DNA of 64,000 nt from assembly GCF_000189635.1 (NCBI RefSeq), contig NW_002476155.1, positions 372,001 through 436,000 of the forward strand, given 5' to 3'. This stretch comes from Tetrahymena thermophila SB210 (Eukaryota > Ciliophora > Oligohymenophorea > Hymenostomatida > Tetrahymenidae). Positions 13,153-25,787 of the stretch are shown here, one piece after another (position 1 is the first letter of the stretch; each line of letters starts with the position of its first letter). Position numbers and translations under genes: made by a program. The notes under the pieces were generated by a model. That model was not told the origin of the DNA and did not search any database. It saw only the letters and a program-made list of their open reading frames with translations.

Positions 13153-14748
13153 TCAATGATTACTGGATAAACTCATTAGAGAATAAAATACTCCTAAGCA
13201 AGCTGAAATTACAAATATAAGGCAAATAGTTATGCCGAAAATTATTCTGTACCATTATACTTTAAAGTATCTCATATATACTAATTAGGGAATAACAAAC
13301 TGAAGTATTATAGAACCAAGAGAACCTACTAAAGATATGATTTTAGCTAGCTTATATGTTGTTAAACTTAACATAAATATGCTAACAATTAGTACATATC
13401 TAATGGCATAGCGTTTTAAAAGTGCTAGAGATTGATCAAAGAAATTCTTATATTCGCTCATTTCATACTTTTCAACACTAAAAATTTCATCCTTAAAACA
13501 CTTAAGATTCTCATAAATTTAAACAACTACATAGAATTTTAGAGGATAAGATAAAAGTACAGAAATTGTGTACATTAATCTAACACAAAAGCCTATAATT
13601 GTCTAAGGAGCAAAATTAAGGAGGACTATATCTTCTGTATATTCTCCTATGGCAAGTTATGTTACTATACCAAATACTAAATACATTAAGCATGTTAATA
13701 TTGTTGAAGTATAAAATACTGGAATAAAATTATTAGGATTTTCCATACTATTTCTTATGTTAAGAGCTATTCCCATTACCTAAAAACTATAGACAGATAT
13801 TCCTACTGCAAGAAAGAAATTATCTGTCTTCCAAAGATCATTTTCACTTCTTTAGACTCCTCCAGTTCCTAAAATCAAGCTAAAGTCTAGATAAAGCATC
13901 CATAAAACGGCTATTAACCCCACAAGAAATCCTACTAAATTTGTTTACCAAAAAAGGGTTATATTGTTGACTGTTGAGAGTGGAAGAATTATCGTAAAAG
14001 CAAATAAAGCTCCTATTAAATGAGCCTATTCATTTGTTATTTTATTGCTCCACTATTCTTGTATGATACCTGAAATGTAGATCTCAAAAAATATAATATA
14101 TGATATGCATGATCCTAAATTTGCGATTGTACTAAATATCCTACAACTCAATTATCCTGGAACTCCAAATATTTTAAAGGCTAATTCTGTTATAGTTGTT
14201 GTTTACTTAACTTATGAGGGATCAACTTTCGATTAAATGTCTAAGTGCACAGCCATAATTAAATGTATAGAATATATTGTCATAGCAGCTGTGAATATAA
14301 TAAGTAAACTACCTAAAATAAAACCTGTTAAGTAAAACATGTAAGGCAATGCGAGGATACCAACGCTAAAAAAGTATTTTCCAATCAAAAGAAAGGCTTC
14401 AAAATTTGTAGATTTTTATTTATTATCCATTCTAGTATATTGCTTCTTCATCATTAAATTGTTTTTGTTAAAATTGGCTATTTTAGGTGTTTTATTATCT
14501 TCATCTACCATTTCTGTTTCAACAATTATGTCTATAGAATTAAAAGATGAATCATAAAACTATGAATGTTAGTGGTGAGTGATATTAAATTCATCCTTCA
14601 ATTCTTTGAATGATTTAAATGAGTGTTATGACTCAGAAACTTCATTTTTAAAAACTCCTTAGCTAGATTTGGAAGGAGAAAATTGTATTAATGAAGTGCT
14701 AAAGACTTAATCAGTCTAATTCAATTTAAATTAAACCACTTATTTCAT
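13153..14748 (-). CDS. Amino-acid/auxin permease (AAAP) family transporter
   Basis: Intronless, 531 residues, ATG at 14748 (MKQVVQFKLNQTDQ), TGA at 13153-13155. About 110 hydrophilic, Ser/Asn-rich N-terminal residues are followed by a hydrophobic region with roughly ten to eleven membrane spans. The first span region reads FLLIGKYFFSVGILALPYMF, the typical start of the SLC32/36/38 amino-acid transporter fold (unwound helix 1 with a Gly and an LP). Later spans include AHLIGALFAFTIILPLSTVN and YSFQVMGIALNIRNSM. This family couples amino-acid movement to H+ or Na+ across plasma, lysosomal or vacuolar membranes. The substrate cannot be told from sequence. Transporters of this family are numerous in ciliates. 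Confidence 0.9.
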
Positions 14749-17700
14749 TGTACTAAAATAAATTTGAAGTAAATTATTTTCAATTTTATCTTATTAATCA
14801 AGTAATATGATTATTTTATTATTCTACAAACTTTTTAGTATTTTGTAATCAAAATATTTAATTAATTTTCTGATTTTTTTTGTTTTTGTATCAAAATTTT
14901 TTAAATTTATTTAAATGCTTTTAAACTGATAATTTATTTACATTTACTAATATGTTTTTTCTATTTTAAAAAGCTGGAAAATTCATTTCAATAAAAATGA
15001 ATATTTTTATCTCTATGCAATGAACATTAATTGGTCTAAAAAAGTAATTCAGGTGAGTTGATAGGTTGGATAGAAATGAATAATTTCTTTTACTTTTAAC
15101 AAAATAGTTTTTATTATTATACAGGCATATTTTGACAGGTAAAATGACATATTTTTTTAATACCCCTGCATGTAATTGTAATGAATCCATATAACTTTCA
15201 TAATTAGAGTAAATTTATTTAGTTAAAATCTTATCCGTATCTCAAATTACACAATAAATAAATAAATAACTTGTATGAATCTTCTTTCTTCATAATAAGA
15301 AAGCTTTTTACATTTTAAAAAAGATAATTTTTTTAATATTTAATGATGCTTCATCTAATTCTTGAAATTTAAATTATAAATCAAAAATAAATTAACTTTA
15401 AAAAATGATTTATATATATATATATTAACTAATTATGATTAAATTTAAAATTTATTTTAAATAAATATTTATGAAAAATAAAAAAAATATATCACTAATA
15501 TCTAAAAAGAATTCAAAATATTTTTTAGTGAGTTAAGCTAAAAATTTATATCGTTTTTAAGAAAAATATTCACAAACACAAGAATCAAATAGTATTTTAA
15601 TAATTTTATAATTTCTTTTAATTCTAAACAAATTTTTATTTGAAATTAATTTAAATCTTATTTAATGAAGATTTTTAACTTTAAAATGAGTTCTATAAAA
15701 ATATTTAGCATACCTTTTTTAACAGATATATTTAATTATTAAATTTTATAATCACAGAAAATTAAATGATTAAATTTGAGAAATCTAAGTAGTTGCCTAC
15801 TTCATAAAATAAGATAATAAAAATTTTATTGTATAAAAAAAATGAATTATCTAATTACTTCAGAAGCAAAATTTATTTTAATGGTTTAATGTTTTTTAAC
15901 TCCAAATTATTTTTTTTGAAAAAATAATTTAATAAATATTAATAAAAAATATTAGAAACATATACATATAATCAATAACTATTTTATAGCAGATAACCTA
16001 TCAATTTTAAAGCTAATACTTACTTGCATATAGATAGCTAAGAAAGATTTGGATTAAATCTATATCAAATAACTTTAAAGATATAAAAAATTTAAAGAGC
16101 AAATATATATTAAATTTTACTTATTTTAATAAATATTATTTTAGAATGGTTAATTATAAAAAATTTGATCTTTAAATTAACAGATATTAAAAAATACAAA
16201 AAATAATAAATAGAGCTGTTTTTTATATTTAATTTACTCGAAACATTTGTTTAAAAATGCACGATTAACAAGTATAATTAACCTTTTATGATTTATTATT
16301 CTTGTTATCAAAATAATTAAGATATTCTTTAATAATTTTTTTATCTATGTAATTTTTAAAGAATAAATAAAAAATTCTAAAATAGAGACCAAAATGTATC
16401 TTTACTTAAATTCTTTATCAGAATGATTTAATCTAGATTAGATATGTAGATATTAATTAGGTAATGATGCATTTATTAATAAAATTAAATGAATATTGAT
16501 TATTTATCATTTTTATTTATATTTGGCTTGCTAGAAAATTTTTCGTATCAAAAATAAAATCAGTAAATAAAAAAAGCTATCAAATAAATATTCCAGCAAA
16601 AAAAAATTGAATTAAAATTAATTGAGTAAATGAAAAACTCTATTTTTCCAAATGATTTAAAAAATTCTTTATGAAAATATTCAAAAAAAAAGGTAATTTT
16701 AATAAAAGGATTAATAATAACTTGAATAAAGACAATTTTGATGATGTCTTATAAGGGAAATAAAAAATACAAATCATAATAATACAATTAAATAGCTCTT
16801 TTGTAAATTAAAAGACCTTTTAATTGCTTTTGATCAGATTAAAAGCTAATTAATTTATCAAAATCAATAAAAAAGTTTCCAGTATTTAGAAATATTAAGT
16901 TCTACATAAATATTTGTTTATTTTATAATTTCATTTAATTAAAAAATACGAATTTTCTTCTTAATTTTATATATAAAGATTGAATTTGTATTTTTACCAT
17001 AATATTATAAAATTAAAGTTAAAAAATAATTATGAATTCTTATTTAAGTTAGATGCTCTTAAAAGGTTCTTTTAAATAATCTATGATCTGAAAGCAGATA
17101 TTACTTGCTAATCATATATGATTTGTTAAATTATTGTAAGTAAATACTTTCTTTTGACTTTTATTAAAATATCTAGATAAAATAATTAAAGTTTTCTTAT
17201 CAATCCTATCTAGATTTTATTAAAAATTTGATAAATTTTTAAAATCTTAATTAAACTGAGATGACAAGAGTAACAAAAAAGTTTTTATTTGAAATAGTTT
17301 GATAGTGCAGAAACCATTTCATATAGATTATTATATATATATATTTCTAATGGAAATATAATTTTTTGTTTTAAAATATTTGAGTTATCAATAGTAGTTA
17401 TTTGAATAATTAGCTAAGAACAAAAAGACCAAAAATTTGTATTATTTACTTTTAATTTAAAAAGAAAATATAAGCAATAAAATTTAACATACCACAATAT
17501 CTAATCAGTAGTTCAATTTCAGAAAGGGCATACTTAAACTAAAATTCCATTTAATATAAACTGATATAATTTCACAATAATTACTCTAACTAAGAATTAA
17601 ATCAAATAAATGCTATTATCTGACTTTTAATTTATAAAAAGCTCTGATAATTTTGATTACATAAATAGAAATATGTGATAATTATTGAGCAATTAAATAC

Positions 17701-18152
17701 TTTAAGATTTTAGATGTATTAATTTCCATAAACTATTTATAGTTTAGCTTTGATTAAAAGTTATGGTGATTCAAATATTATACTAATATTTGACCTTGTG
17801 GTAATTATTGTAAATATATTATATATAATTGCTTATGAAAGAAAGAAGAGCGAACGAACGAATGAATGAATGGGATTTGTTTGATTTAATTATACGAAGT
17901 ATTAATAAATAATATATAGTAATGATTGAAAAGCGATTAATTAATTAATAAGTTTTATATATTAGTTTAGTTAATAATTTTTATATAGTAGTAATAAATA
18001 TTGATTATAAAGATTTGATTAGCCTGTAAAGGTTAGCTAGTTTTTAAGATTAGGATTTTAGATTAAATTATTATTTTATATTTTTACTCATTTAATTTAG
18101 TTTGCCAACCAATCGATTGACTGATCAATAAATAAATAAATCAATCAGTCAA
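14749..18152. other. 3.4 kb gene-free AT-rich stretch
   Basis: The longest gap in the window, lying upstream of the transporter and downstream of the 142-residue gene. I searched both strands with the ciliate code and found only short frames made of AT-rich codons. The 74-codon frame at 14966-15190 (-) uses no reassigned Gln codon and has no recognisable composition. Contains AT runs near 15413 and 17333 and a tetranucleotide patch at 17850-17873. Confidence 0.6.
17850..17873. repeat. Mixed tetranucleotide repeat (CGAA)n(TGAA)n
   Basis: Two to three CGAA units run straight into about three TGAA units. It is the reverse-strand counterpart of the CGTT repeat at 12161-12172. Confidence 0.75.
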
Positions 18153-18154
18153 TC
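18115..18154. repeat. 11-bp perfect inverted repeat with AAAT-repeat loop
   Basis: GATTGACTGAT (18115-18125) pairs perfectly with ATCAGTCAATC (18144-18154), separated by an 18-base AAT/AAAT loop. The right arm overlaps the TGA stop of the 18153-18581 gene, so the transcript could fold a hairpin at its 3' end. Confidence 0.8.
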
Positions 18155-18581
18155 AATTAGAGGAAATCTACAATTTTAAATTAAAATATTCTTCAATGAC
18201 TGAGTTTTATATTATAATAGTATTTTGCATGTTCTCATCACTATAACTTTTGAAAACATTGATTTCTTTGTTCATACGATGTTGTTTGAGTATTTTTTGA
18301 TTCAAATTATCAAATTGCTATCTCACTTTTTATAGCTCGTTTATGCATTAATTTACTTAGCGGGAAATATCAGCGCTGTACTAAGCACAAAGGTTTTTTT
18401 TTATATATGTTTCAGCTTATCTAACTAGGTATAAGTCAGATTAAAAGCAAAAAACTTGATCTCCTCCTTCATAGTAGTTTATTAAGTGAGGTATCTCTAC
18501 ACAGTCAAAGAGTTTGATTCTTAAATGTGTAATTTATTTCATAATTTTTTCATACTCTTCACTTATCTGAGAGGCATTCAT
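18153..18581 (-). CDS. Small helical hypothetical protein, 142 aa
   Basis: Intronless, ATG at 18581 (MNASQISEEYEKIMKQITH), TGA at 18153-18155. It uses many TAA/TAG Gln codons in a frame of otherwise balanced amino-acid composition, which supports it as real. The middle (INELQKVRQQFDNLNQKILK) should form a coiled coil. No membrane segment, signal peptide or known motif. It could be a subunit of a larger assembly, but nothing in the sequence says which. A hairpin overlaps its stop codon. Confidence 0.8.
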
Positions 18582-20522
18582 TTTATTTAAATTTTTTTTG
18601 TTTTTTGATTTTATTTTTAAATAATAATATATAGTCAAAAGGAGTACCTAGCTATTAATATTGCATTACATAACTCCTATTAATTAAAATTTAAAAATTT
18701 TTCTTTTTAATTGATCATTGAATTGATAGTGAAAGAGGTAAATTAATTAATTCAAATTATTAGTTATTATTCATTTATTTTAATTTGTAGGGGTGTAAAG
18801 ATCATTTCAAAATGAAAAATATCAGTTTTGTTATAATTTCAAAAAGTAATTACTGATTATTTACAATAAAACTAAGGAAGATAAGCAGCCTTAAGTTTTA
18901 AAATAACATTAATAAAAAAAACTATCCAATTTTCAATTTTTTTGCTCTAGAAAAAAATAATTCAATTTACTTTTTAACTTCTTACCCATCTCATTTAAAT
19001 AAATCACCAGATTACTAGATCAACGTTGTTTATTGATTTAAATTTGTAAAGAAAAAAAAGGCACTCAAGCAAACAAATTAAATGAATAAAAATTAAAAAA
19101 ATATTTCTAAATTATATAAAGACTTAGCCATTCCAAGTTTACATTTCTATTTTTTATTAACCTATTCATGATGCTTAAACGCAGAAGACCACAACTTATA
19201 AAAACTTTGATATTTATGTAATTAGATGATCAAATATAACAATTTTTTTTTAATCAAGCAGTAAAAATCTAATGAATTTAATTTTACAATAAATTATTAA
19301 TAAGCTTACAAAAACAAAATTTGATGAGTGAGTCATAAAATTTAAAATAATGTTTACTATGTTCAATTAATGACTCAAAAACAATTTAAATTTTCATTAA
19401 ATCAAAAATATTTACATCTTTTTTTCAAGCGTAATAATAACCATTAATTAATTTATTCTTTTTCAGGAAATTATTGAAAAATATTTAAGATGGAATTTTA
19501 AAATTATAATTCTCATACAATGAATGGTTTCTAATTGCAACATTACAAATCAATTTTTTTAATCAATTTCCTAATTTTTAATCATCCAAATTCATTAGAA
19601 ATCAATTTTCTTTATTAAATTTTTAATCTTTACATATTAACAGTAAGATTTTGATGGTTCGTTTCTTAATCTAATTCTAATCAATTAGTTAATTAATCAA
19701 GTCAGTATGGCTTTTACGTTAAAAACAATCCTAAAAAGAAAAATCACAGAATAAGGACATGAGTAAAAATGCAAATGTAATTGATAATAAATAAATAAAA
19801 TATTTTTAAAATCTTAAAATTGATAACTAAAACTATATTTCTAAAAAATAGCATATAATTGAAATCTATTTTAAATTAAGGGAATATAAATAATTTATAA
19901 AGCAAATAAATACTTTTTCCCTTGATTTCCTTTTATATAAAAAGAGGTTAAAATTAAAATTTTTCTTAACTATGGTAAAATAAATTATTAAAAGATTACT
20001 GATCATCTAAGCGTTTAAGGCAATTAAGTTAAAATTTCATTTCAATTACAAATGAATAGTAATACAGCCTAACTGATAAGCATTAAAATATGACAAAAAA
20101 TTTTACATTTAATCACATGTTTGAGTAGGCAGATATATTTTAGCAGCAGCAAAAATTATACCAGTAAATAAAAAATGAGTACACTTTTTCTAAGTAATCT
20201 CCATTTATTTAATAAAAAACACAAAGATATCTTAAAAAAATTAAACAAAGGATAAAAGTAAAAATGAAGCTTTTCTAGTGAAAGTAATTAACAAAAAGCA
20301 CCTATTTTTTTAATAATGAATAAATATTTTTTATCAATCTGTCAATCAATCAATCTATATATTATATTCAAGATTAATATTTATTTAGTAAGTACTACTT
20401 TGCTTCAAAATTTAAAAATAGATTACTAAATAAATAGATATAAAATAAAAAGCTTTACTTTAGCTTTTTAAAACAATTTATTAAAAATACATACTAACTA
20501 ATTAATTAAATTCTTCATTCAT
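18582..20522. other. AT-rich intergenic region
   Basis: 5' flank of the 142-residue gene and 3' flank of the next minus-strand gene. A short (CAAT)n patch lies near 20341-20353. No coding frame seen. Confidence 0.55.
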
Positions 20523-22307
20523 TCATTAACTTTATTTTAATTTTTATAACTCTAGGTATATTTCTTCATACTTTTGCTTCCACATATTTCTCTCTTTTTC
20601 TGTGTCTTCTAACTATTTCTTTAGCCTAATCACCTCTTCTGACTCTTTTTATAGTGACATCTAGCTATCTATACCCATCCTATCGCCTCCTGGCTTTCTA
20701 AGTACTGCACTTTTTATTGAACTAGAGTAATACGAAGATTAATTTGATGGAGAAGGCGACATCTTTCTGTAACTCGATCCACTTCTCATTTCCATTTTGT
20801 ATTTATCCATATCGTTTTATTCAAATAAATGTTTGAATGATTGCTTTTTAATCAAACGCTGAGAACCATTAATTTCTGAACCTTGCTAAATATTAGAAGT
20901 GTATTATGATTATCCTTATTTTAACTGACTACTGTTGATAAATTAGTTATTATTATTATTGTTGTTGTTGTTAACATTGAAACTGCTACTATTAGAGCTA
21001 AATTATGATTAGTGATGATTGCCTCTGTAATCAGGATTAGGAGTGGGTGTGCTAAAATTATTTCCTTCATTTCTTTTATAGCTATTTTGTTAATTATATT
21101 TTTCCTCTTCTTCAATATCTTCTTAATTATATGTAGGTCCGAAGCGAGAACTACCTTATTCTATAACTTAATCACTATTCTACTTTAAATTTTGATTATA
21201 ATTTTTGTTGTACTCATTGAAATTTTGATTTTCATCATTTTAATTAGTTGGACTCATACTGCTTTGAGTTCTTAGAGGTCTTATAATTATAGTATATTTA
21301 CGTTTTATTTCTTCAAAAAGTATAGACTTCTACTTATAAGCTTAAATGTCTGCCAAAAAATTATCAGAAAATTCACTTTCATTGAAAAGACGAGTTAAAT
21401 GCTACTCGAAAGAGGGAGAACTTTCTATGTGTTGAGCCTTTTCAATTAAAACTTTAAAGTCATTGCTAAATTATTTTATTTCTGCTAAATTCTAGTTAAA
21501 TTATTCGACATTCAATTATTCGCTCAACAAATTTACTCTAATACTCTCCTTTACCTTTTAAAACTACACTAGAACCTACACTAATATTTTAGAAAATTCT
21601 CCTGAACGAGTGATATTTAAGTTCAATCCTGTTAAATAACTCTTAATCTGTATAACTTGTTAAGGTATGCTTGTATTTGAGCCTTGTTGTTAATTTTATT
21701 GTATCTATGTAAGAGATGGGTTTTTTTAAGACGTGCTATTCCTTTGGCTGGAATTTATATTACCTTGAGATATTTATGATTATCTTTTTTCATTCTCTTC
21801 TTTAAAATAATTGAGCTATTCAGGAAAGGTAACTCCTATTTAAACCAATTACTGATAAATTTCTGAATACATAGTATTTGGGAACCAATTAGACCAGACT
21901 AGTAGGCATTCTAATACTAATCTAAAGAAACTATTTCCCAAAATTGCCAATTCATTTGAAGGTTTGTCACCAAAATAAAATTTACCTCTATCTTCTTCTT
22001 TTTTTTCTTTATCAAATTAAGCTGAAATAAACATCTCTGGTAAAATTCTTTCTGCTATTAGTTCTTAATAATCTTTCCTTTAAGCTGATTTATCGAGTGT
22101 TTCTTTAACAAAACGTATGCTATTTAGTAAAACCATAGGTTTTTCATCCCTCTATCTTTAAAGGCATTCTTAAATAACCTAGGACATAACTAGCATAGTT
22201 TTCATATCTCCCTAGTTTATTGCTTGCTTATAAGGCTTCGCAGATTTTTTATATTGCTCAGGATTAGAGAGCATGTTAACTATTGAATTTGGATCTAAAT
22301 CCATCAT
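20523..22307 (-). CDS. Possible VHS/ENTH-like adaptor with disordered middle and C-terminal coiled coil
   Basis: Intronless, 594 residues, first of two adjacent ATGs at 22307 (MMDLDPNSIVNMLSNPEQYKK, cut here), TGA at 20523-20525. Residues about 10-170 form an all-helical block (YKQAINQGDMKTMLVMSQV, EKPMVLLNSIRFVKETLD, FFRLVLECLLVWSNWFP) whose helix lengths and hydrophobic pattern recall VHS/ENTH superhelical domains of membrane-traffic adaptors. That is a fold-level impression, not a motif match. A second helical block covers roughly residues 230-360. A long Asn/Ser/Gln-rich segment with an Asn run follows, then a C-terminal coiled coil (EEVIRLKKQLEDTEKERN). No membrane segment. A role as a cytosolic adaptor is plausible but unproven. 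Confidence 0.8.
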
Positions 22308-23603
22308 TTTTCTGATTGATTACCCTTTTTTATTTATCTTATAAAACTATTGAAATATATCAAACTAATTTTATTTTTTTTCTGTTAATTAAATATTTAA
22401 CTAATTAGTTGTTTTTATTTTTATAAATAAGGATTATTAAAATTCCAAAGTCTTTAATAACTAACAAATTTTTCTGAGTTCTCATCTTATTCATAACTTA
22501 GTATATGTATTTTTTTATTTATTTAGAAATAAATTTGATTGTATTAAATTTTAAAAGATTTAAAAAATGTTTTTTAAAATTTTTAAATAATATTTTCGAT
22601 TACAAACTAGTTTCAAAATAAGATAATATAATTTATATTTTTATCTAACATTAATATCAAATTTTATATTTTAAAGACTTTATTTAATTAGGAAAAAAAA
22701 TCATTCAATTCAAATAAAAAATGTTTAAATGATAATTTAAATTTGAATTACACCTATTAAAATTTGATTATTTTATTATAAAATTGTTAGTATAAATTAA
22801 TAATATAGTTTGCAGTAGTTTAAGCAAAATGATAAAAAACAAAATTATTATATTTTAAAGTAGATATATATTGATTGTGTTTGTGTTAAATAATAAAAAA
22901 GAAAACAAATTAATTGTAAAATATTCATAGATCGACCTTAAAAAATAATTGATAAATTTTATTATTAATTATTTTATCTAAATTAATTGAAAAAATACAA
23001 ATAAATAAATAAAATATTGCATAAAGCAGTAAAATCTATACAATTTTCATAAATATAATTTGTTAACAAAATATTTTATGGAATTTAAACAATTTAATTA
23101 TTTTTTAAACTCCTTTCTACTTTGGCTAAAACTTTTCAGCTGTAATGTAATTTATTCTATACTAATTTTTTATCATTTAGAGCCTTTTTTTTGAACTAAG
23201 AAAGAATAAATGAAATAAAAACCAGTGTATTAAATTTAAACAACTATTTAAGGTATCAAATATTTTAATTTGAAAATGTTTTATCTTTATTTTGTTAAAT
23301 GGAATATATATTTTTTATCTTTATCTAATGGTTTAAGTTATTTTTATTTATTTATTGATTAGAGCTTCAAGCATTTCGTTAATATCTCTGATAAATATAG
23401 TTATTTTTGAATTCAAAAGAATAACAATTACAACAACGAAATTAAATAAAAGAGTAAAAATAAATAAATCAATCATTCAATCTTATTATAATCCATAGTA
23501 GCTTCATTTATATCAACTCTTATTTAATACAAATTAATTATATTATCAAAACAAATATCAGTAAACTATCAATAATAAAGCAGCTGCTTAATATTTTATT
23601 ATT
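22308..23603. other. AT-rich intergenic region
   Basis: 5' flank of the 20523-22307 gene and 3' flank of SAP18. Nothing with coding character or obvious structure. Confidence 0.55.
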
Positions 23604-24364
23604 TCAATATTTTCTATTGTGAGAATCATATTCAATTTGAATTTCAATATAATCTCCTATCATAAATTAGAAATTAGCTAAAGTTTATTGCTCGTCTTTT
23701 CTATCTTTACTGCTTAAATCTTAGTCATAAATCATTCCTAGTTTTTTTGTAACCCATTTATTATTTTTAGGATCTTAATAAATAGAATTCAAATAAAATC
23801 TTAAATTCTTAACATCGCTTGGAATTTTTATTTATGATCTACTTAATTCTATTATATTTCTCAGTGTATCATCTTTCCTAAATATTTGCAAAAATAAATA
23901 AATAAATATTCGATATGGGTATATTAATTTATTGAAAGGTTATAAGCATTTTAAGCTTTATATCTATTATTTTACACAACCTCTATAAAAATGTTAAAAT
24001 CTGCCATAAAAAATCTATTACCATGCATAGACATTTATAGAATTATATTTCTTTAGCGCAGTGCCATCTTCAAAGTATTTTAAACTTTTATAAAAAGATT
24101 AAAAATATATATTTTTTAAAACAATTGAAAGCTTTAAGTAGATATTTGAAAATAAGTTAAAATAATTTACTCTAATGAGTTATTTTCTACAGGGAATACG
24201 CGTATTAAAAATGGACAGACCTTTATTATTTAAAAGAATATTTAACTCAGTCTAAATCTAGACAAATTTCTAAAAATTATTATCTAATTTATAAAAATAA
24301 TAATTCAAAATTTTACTTCGTTTCTGTTAACTTAGTGCTATTGTTGCATTCTTTATTGCTTCAT
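23604..24364 (-). CDS. SAP18: SAP18 (Sin3-associated polypeptide / splicing ASAP complex subunit)
   Basis: Four exons (24317-24364, 24171-24220, 24022-24084, 23604-23877) give 144 residues; lengths sum to whole codons and all introns are GT...AG. The product follows the SAP18 ubiquitin-like fold from end to end: VCPFLIRVFPVENN (family CPLLLRVF), INVYAWKDDTLRNI (family IYTWMDATLKEL), then a GMIYDQD strand, and TLANFQFMIGDYIEIQIEY (family LQSQKFQIGDYLDIAI). SAP18 joins the Sin3-HDAC co-repressor and, with RNPS1 and Acinus, the ASAP complex at exon junctions. The match extends across three splice junctions, which confirms the exon model. The first exon (Gln-rich, 16 residues) is the least certain part. 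Confidence 0.9.
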
Positions 24365-25256
24365 CTTATATAAATTTAGTTCGAAATGAATTTTGCTTGA
24401 ATAGAGATACTTATTTATAAGCAATTATAATTATATAAAATATTTTTCTTTTCTAAAAAGTTTTTTTCTAAATTTGTAAAAAGAAAGTTTTTAAAAATTA
24501 ATTATTATGAATTAATTAATTTTTTACTTAAATTGTATTACATTATAATTAACATGAAACAATAAATCAATTATCAATAAATATTTATAATTTATTTTTT
24601 AAAAGATGAAATCATATAAAAATCATTTAAATCTAAACAAATTTTCAAACAATTTTAATTCTTTTTGGATCAAAAATTATACTAAGAACTAAATAAGCTA
24701 TTTGCTAAACAATTTTTTAAACAAATACAAAAAAATTGAGATTATTATTATTTTTTAACCTTAAAATAGAATTATTTAATTTAAAATTATAAATTTTATC
24801 AATCAAAAAAAATATTATTGATATTTTAATAATAAATTGGTTTCTTCAATAACTAATTAAGAAAAACACCATAAGCAAGCAATGTATTTTTTAATTTTAT
24901 TAAATTTATATTTGTAAAATACTATTTAAATAATGAAAATTCCAATTAAAGTTATTTTTATTTGACTTACCTCAAAACAATAAATGTTAAAAAATGGATG
25001 AAAATTTTTTAATTGTTAAGAATAAATGATATGTAATTAAATTTGATATAATTATTTATTTATTGATTGATTCATTTATTTATTTATTTATGAATGCAAG
25101 GTAGAACATAAATAATAAATATATTTTGTAAATAATAAGGGGATCTTTTATGTAAGATTCGTAAATATCTATCTCCTTTTTTTGAAATCTGATAATTAAT
25201 TTGCAAATAAAAAAAATATTAATATCAATTAAATATCTAAAAACTAAACTTTAGAA
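24365..25256. other. Divergent intergenic region between SAP18 and the thioesterase
   Basis: Contains the 5' flanks, hence presumably both promoters, of SAP18 (-) and the thioesterase (+). An AAGC-type patch lies near 24873-24883 and an AAAT/TTTA repeat tract near 25055-25092. No gene seen. Confidence 0.55.
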
Positions 25257-25787
25257 ATGTCTATAAAATAGTTTAAGCCTCTTTTTGAATAATTTGTTCA
25301 CCATCCTAACTTGAAACATACTTTTGCAGGACCTATTTATGGAAAATTTAAATTAATTGAGGATCCACACCCTCTCATCAATAAGGAAAGTCAAATATTA
25401 TTGAAGTACAAGGTGCCAAAAAGTATGTGTAATTTCTTTGGCGTTGTTCATGGTGGAGCTTTAGCCACTTTAATTGATTGTTCAACAACTCTTGCTATTC
25501 TTAAAGCTGACGAAACAAGAAGACTAACTACAACAATTGAACTTTCTTAGCATTGCTTATCACCATGCCACATATCAGAAGAAATTTTAATCAAAGCTGA
25601 GTGCATTAGAATAGGTAAAACAATAGCCTTTGCTTAAGCTGAAATATATAATGAAGGAGGTAGGTAAATTGCCGTAACAGGAAGATAGACAAAATACATC
25701 CTTCCTAAGCCTTGGGATCATAGCTTCTTGAGTGAAGAATAAAGATAAAAAATGGAACAACCAGAGGAAGAAGCTGAAAAGAAATGA
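25257..25787 (+). CDS. Hotdog-fold acyl-CoA thioesterase, THEM2/ACOT13-like
   Basis: Intronless, 176 residues, ATG at 25257 (MSIKQFKPLFEQFVHHPN), TGA at 25785-25787. The 4HBT/PaaI motif is clear: N59, then GVVHGGALATLIDCSTTL with HGG at 65-67 and the catalytic-type Asp at 74. The second half of the fold follows (KAECIRIGKTIAFAQAEIY, then VTGRQTKYILPKP). Asn, HGG and Asp match the layout of human THEM2 (ACOT13), which hydrolyses long-chain acyl-CoA at mitochondria. The protein carries about 25 extra N-terminal residues and an acidic, Lys/Glu-rich C-terminal tail. The N-terminus is not a convincing mitochondrial presequence, so location is open. In-frame TAG at residue 80 of the core frame and later TAA codons are Gln. 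Confidence 0.92.

Noticed and set aside
14966-15190. 74-codon frame on the minus strand
   Set aside because: AT-driven composition, no reassigned Gln codons where real genes here have many, no recognisable motif, and it lies in a region with no other coding signal.
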